A stretch of DNA of 64,000 nucleotides, taken from the NCBI GenBank assembly GCA_946807835.1, contig OX327690.1:17146501-17210500 (forward strand). Reading direction: 5' to 3'. A program made the position numbers and the translations under genes. Every line of letters begins with the position of its first letter. The first letter of the stretch is position 1. Of the stretch, positions 60,525 to 64,000 are shown piece after piece. This stretch comes from Ailanthus altissimus (taxonomy: Eukaryota; Streptophyta; Magnoliopsida; Sapindales; Simaroubaceae). The notes below the pieces were generated by a model. That model did not search any database. It was not told where the DNA came from and saw only the letters and a list, made by a program, of their open reading frames with translations.

Positions 60525-60798
60525 AAAATTTGCACTTTATTTTCTTTAGTTAATATATTGTATTTTCTTTTTATTTTAATGACCGATTCTACTGCCTAAC
60601 CTTTTATTTATTTACTTATTGTATTTTCTTTTTATTATTTATTTATTGTACTTTTGTTTTCCGTACTTTACAGTCTTTTGTTTAGTTATTGTATTTATAT
60701 TTCATGGTTGGTCTTACCACCTAACTCATTTCTATTTCTTGTTATGTTTTATTCCACTTCTTAATTTTCCTTAAGCATTTCCTTCTTTAAAAAAAAAT

Positions 60799-62411
60799 TT
60801 GTTGTTAGGATGTATGCATCAACTTAGAGACAAACGAGGAAGATTTGTGAGAGAACTAGAACTAGAACTACCCCCACAATTTGTAATTGAAGAGAATTCA
60901 CCTTCTAGTTCATCTTGTAATTCTAACACAATGAGCCAACCCGAAGGAAACCCCGTTAGAACTCTAAAAGATTACTTGCTTGCACACCCACACCATCATG
61001 TATTATATTTCCACCTAACACACCACATTCGAATTTTAAACCTAGAATGATACAACTTCTTCTCACTTTTCATGGTCTAGATAGTAAAAATCCTTATGTA
61101 CATGTAAGGGAATTTGAAGAGGTAATTGCCACCTTTCATAGCCAACTTGAAGCCATAGACACTGTTAGACTTAAATTTTTCCCTTTTTCCTTGAAAGACA
61201 AAGCAAAGAGTTGGCTATACTCTTTGAGGCCTAGATCTATAAGAACTTGAGCAGAAATGACCCAAGCATTTTTCAATAAATACTTCCCACAACACAAAAC
61301 TAATGGCCTGAAAAGACAAATTTCTTCCTTCTCCTAAAAAGACAGTGAAACCTTATATCAAGCATGGGAAAGGTTTAAAGAGTTACTAAATCTGTGTCCT
61401 CACTATGGGTATGAAAATTGGCGCTTGGTTAGTTATTTCTATGAGGGACTCACAATTAGAGAGCGCTAATTTGTTGAGATGATGTGTAATGCAGAGTTCC
61501 TTCACAAAGATCCTGAGGAAGCCATAGAATTCCTTAATGACTTAGCCGAAAAAGCCCATACATGGACTGGACCTAGCATTACTGAAAGCACAAATAGGTC
61601 ACGACCTAATGGAGTTTTTCATCTTAAAGAAGAGGATAACCTCAAAGCCCAATTAGAGGTCTTAACTAGGGAGTTAGAGGCTTTGAAAACCAAAGATAGA
61701 AGGGTCACCCACACAATTGCTAGAGTTGAGTCACATGGTGTCTGTTTTGTCTGTGGAGGAGTAGAACACTTAGCTCAAGATTGCCCTACTTATAGTAAAA
61801 TGAGAGGGATATATGAGAAACAATATAATGCCCTAGGGATGTACAAGAAGCCTTATTCACCCTACTCTGAAACATATAATCCTAGCTGGAGAAACCACCC
61901 AAATTTCAGTTGGAAATTTGACTAACAAGCCAACAGCCAGTGGAAACAAGAACAACAAGCACCCAAGTCTTATGTTGCACCTCAATATAATGCACGACCA
62001 ACTAGGAGTTCTTTAGAGGATACATTACAAGTATTTATGGAGGCACAAAGTAAGACTAATAAAAAATTTGAAACAATTCTTGCACAGGTGGTAGACGAAA
62101 ATAAAGAAATCAAGAGTCAAATCACAAAGTTGACTAGTGCCTTAACTGTACAAGAGCGAGGTAAGTTTCCATCTCAACCTCAATCCAATCCGAAAGGACA
62201 ATTCATGGCACAAGCTTCTATTTCTGATGTTCAAAATTTCAAAGAAGTCAATGCCATTACTACTCGAAGTGGTAAGATTGTAAGAGAGCCTACTTTTGAA
62301 ATTAACACATCTACGAGTAGTAAAGACGCCCCCCTTAAAAAAGAGGCCACAGTGGAAAAAGAGCCCGAAAGTAAGTTTTCAATCCTAGTGCCTTTTCCTC
62401 AAGCTCTTTGA
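60799..62411 (+). pseudogene. TE-G gag (broken)
   Basis: An N-terminal piece (60799-61050: RTLKDYLLAHP) shifts frame near 61000 into the main frame. There follow the Athila retrotrans_gag domain (TFHGLDSKNPYVHVREFEEV at about 61065; FFPFSLKDKAKSWLYSL at about 61170), a coiled region (QLEVLTRELEALKTKD at about 61650), a complete CCHC knuckle (CFVCGGVEHLAQDC at about 61742-61783) and a linker with VNAITTRSGKIVREP at about 62250. In-frame stops occur at about 61248, 61336, 61467, 61923 and 62409. Gag would form the particle and bind RNA. Confidence 0.87.
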
Positions 62412-63050
62412 TCGGTTGGGAAAAATTCAAAAATTCAAGGTAAGATTTTAGAATATTTGAAACAAGTTAAGATTAATCTTCCTTTGTTGCATTTGATTAA
62501 GCAGGTTCCAACTTATGCCAAAGTCATCAAGGATTTATGCACTATCAAAAGAAAACACCATGTGAAGAAAACTGCATTTTTGGCAGAACAGGTAAGTGCA
62601 GTGATTGAACAAAAGACACCACCCAAATATAAAGACCCAGGATGTCCTATAATCTCCTGTCAAATTGGGACACATGAGTTTGGTCAAGCTTTATTGGACT
62701 TAGGAGCAAGTGTAAATTTAATGCCTTATTCTATTTACTTGCAGTTGGGACTTGGTGAAATTAAATCAACATCTGTAGTCCTACAATTAGCTGACCAATC
62801 AATCAAGAAACCATGGGGAATAGTAGAAGATGTTTTGTTACAAATTAATAAATTTTACTACCCTGTTGATTTTCTTATTTTAGATACTCATTCTGTTGTT
62901 AACATGGAGTCAAAAATCTCTCTTATTTTGGGGAGACCTTTTCTAGTTATTGCTAACGCTCTTATTAATTGCAGAAATGGTCTAATGAAATTATATTTTG
63001 GGAATATGACTCTTGAGGTGAACATTTTCAATATTGGCAAACAACCATGA
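62412..63050 (+). pseudogene. TE-G retropepsin-like protease region
   Basis: In the same frame as gag, after a stop at 62409-62411. The aspartic-protease motif is LLDLGASVNLMPYSIY at about 62694-62740, with the usual D-S/T-G as D-L-G. A hydrophobic LILGRPFL loop (about 62929-62952) completes the retropepsin fold. The 197-codon frame 62457-63050 is uninterrupted. The protease would cleave Gag-Pol. The following 280 bp to 63332 carry a decayed linker. Confidence 0.85.
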
Positions 63051-63332
63051 GAAGAAGACGAGTGCTATCATTCATATATGATAGACACACACGTAGCAGA
63101 TGAAGCTTATAAAAATCATGGCTATGATTCTTTGAAAAACCTTCTCAATTTTGATTTTGAAGAATTGTATTATCCTGATGTAACAACTGATGTGTTTAGT
63201 GTTTTTGACTTATAGGATAAAGGGACTCGATTTTGGCAGCCACGCTTTAAAGAGTTGCCATGAGAGAGGGAGAGACCAAAACCATCAAACCTCGAGACAC
63301 CACAAGTTGAGCTTTCTCCACTACCCAAAGGT

Positions 63333-64000
63333 TTGAAACATGCATTCTTAGGACCAGGTGATACCTTTCCTATCATCATTTCTTCTGAACTTAGTGCTGA
63401 ACAAGAGAAAAAATTGATACAATTGTTAAAAGAACATAAGTCTGCACTAGGTTGGACCATAGCTGATATTAAAGGTATTTCTCCATTGATATGCTCATAT
63501 AGAATTCATTTAGAGGAAGACGCCCAACCTCGTAGGGACCCACAAAGAAGACTTAACCCAACAATAAAAGAAATAGTGAAGAAAGAGGTTTTGAAACTAT
63601 TAGATGCGGGTATAATCTACCCAATTTCTGATAGTCAATGGGTAAGCCTAACTTAAGTAGTTCCTAAGAAATCTGGGGTTACTGTTGTTGAAAATGAGAA
63701 TGGGATACCTGTTCCAACTAGGGTAGTAAGTGGTTGGAGAATGTGCATTGATTATAGAAAATTAAACACAGCCACTAGCAAAGACTATTTTCATTGCCTT
63801 TTATCGACCAAATTTTAGAACGTGTAGCTGGACATTCTTTTTATTGCTTTCTTGATGGGTATGCAGGATATTACCAGATTAAGATAGCTATAGAAGATCA
63901 AGAAAAAACCACTTTTACATGCCTTTTTGGTACTTATGCTTTTCGTAGAATGCCATTTGGATTATGTAATGCACCAACTACTTTTTAGCGTTATATGTTG
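63333..64000 (+). pseudogene. TE-G reverse transcriptase, N-terminal part
   Basis: The Athila-type RT start is clear: GWTIADIKGISPLICSYRIH, then RRLNPTIKEIVKKEVLKLLD, GWRMCIDYRKLN at about 63737, FLDGYAGYYQIKIA at about 63850 (first catalytic Asp present), and RRMPFGLCNAPTTF at about 63945. Lesions: a TAA stop at 63654-63656 where related elements have Gln, a frameshift near 63797, and a TAG after PTTF near 63986. The YxDD motif, RNase H and integrase lie to the right of the window. Confidence 0.9.

Larger units (their letters stand above)
58961..64000 (+). mobile_element. TE-G: Athila-like Gypsy element, continues past right edge
   Basis: TE-E's integrase frame is interrupted exactly before TGATGAACACATG at 58961, the inferred LTR start. 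The internal region 60525-64000 encodes gag, protease and RT in the Gypsy order on the plus strand. The left TSD candidate is GAGAG (58956-58960); the right copy is outside the window. Frames carry several stops and at least two frameshifts, so this copy is dead, though far better preserved than the Copia elements. Confidence 0.85.

Overview
The window is AT-rich nuclear DNA of a flowering plant, most likely a dicot. The grounds are a multi-exon plant-type BRCA1 gene, an intronless family-1 glycosyltransferase of the UGT92 type, and plant-specific LTR retrotransposon families (BARE/Angela-like and TNT1-like Copia, Athila-like and Tekay-like Gypsy, and a TRIM). The species cannot be named from the sequence.

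Layout. (1) 1-3825, minus strand: the 5' half of a BRCA1 homologue. Eight exons were assigned; all splice sites are GT-AG and all phases agree. The gene runs off the left edge. Two E2F-like sites lie just upstream. (2) 5242-36685: one block of nested retrotransposons ordered by matching 5-bp target-site duplications (TSDs). The host, TE-A (plus, Copia), carries TE-B (minus) and TE-C (plus) inside its 3' LTR. TE-B carries a TRIM array. TE-C carries a Gypsy solo LTR in its 5' LTR and TE-D (minus) in its 3' LTR. TE-D carries a Tekay-like solo LTR. (3) 36691-42549: a gene island with one intact gene, the UGT at 39560-41101, flanked by AT-rich DNA and a 188-bp degenerate tandem repeat. (4) 42550-64000: a second nest. 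TE-E (TNT1-like Copia, plus) was hit by TE-F (minus) nine bases inside its 5' LTR, and TE-F was later hit by two solo-LTR insertions. TE-E's integrase is broken by TE-G, an Athila-like Gypsy element that runs off the right edge.

Only two genes look functional. They are not pathway partners: one is a DNA-repair ubiquitin ligase and the other a small-molecule glucosyltransferase. Every retrotransposon coding region is broken by stops, frameshifts, deletions or insertions, and solo LTRs are common, so the blocks are old and have been trimmed by recombination. The least explained structures are shared by the Copia copies: a 16-20 bp motif repeated four or five times between primer-binding site and gag, a GC-rich 'GCGCTGGGGCG'-like cluster that also occurs in an unrelated Gypsy LTR, and LTRs that share a long core but have different 3' ends. 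Boundaries were read by eye; those without a TSD are approximate.
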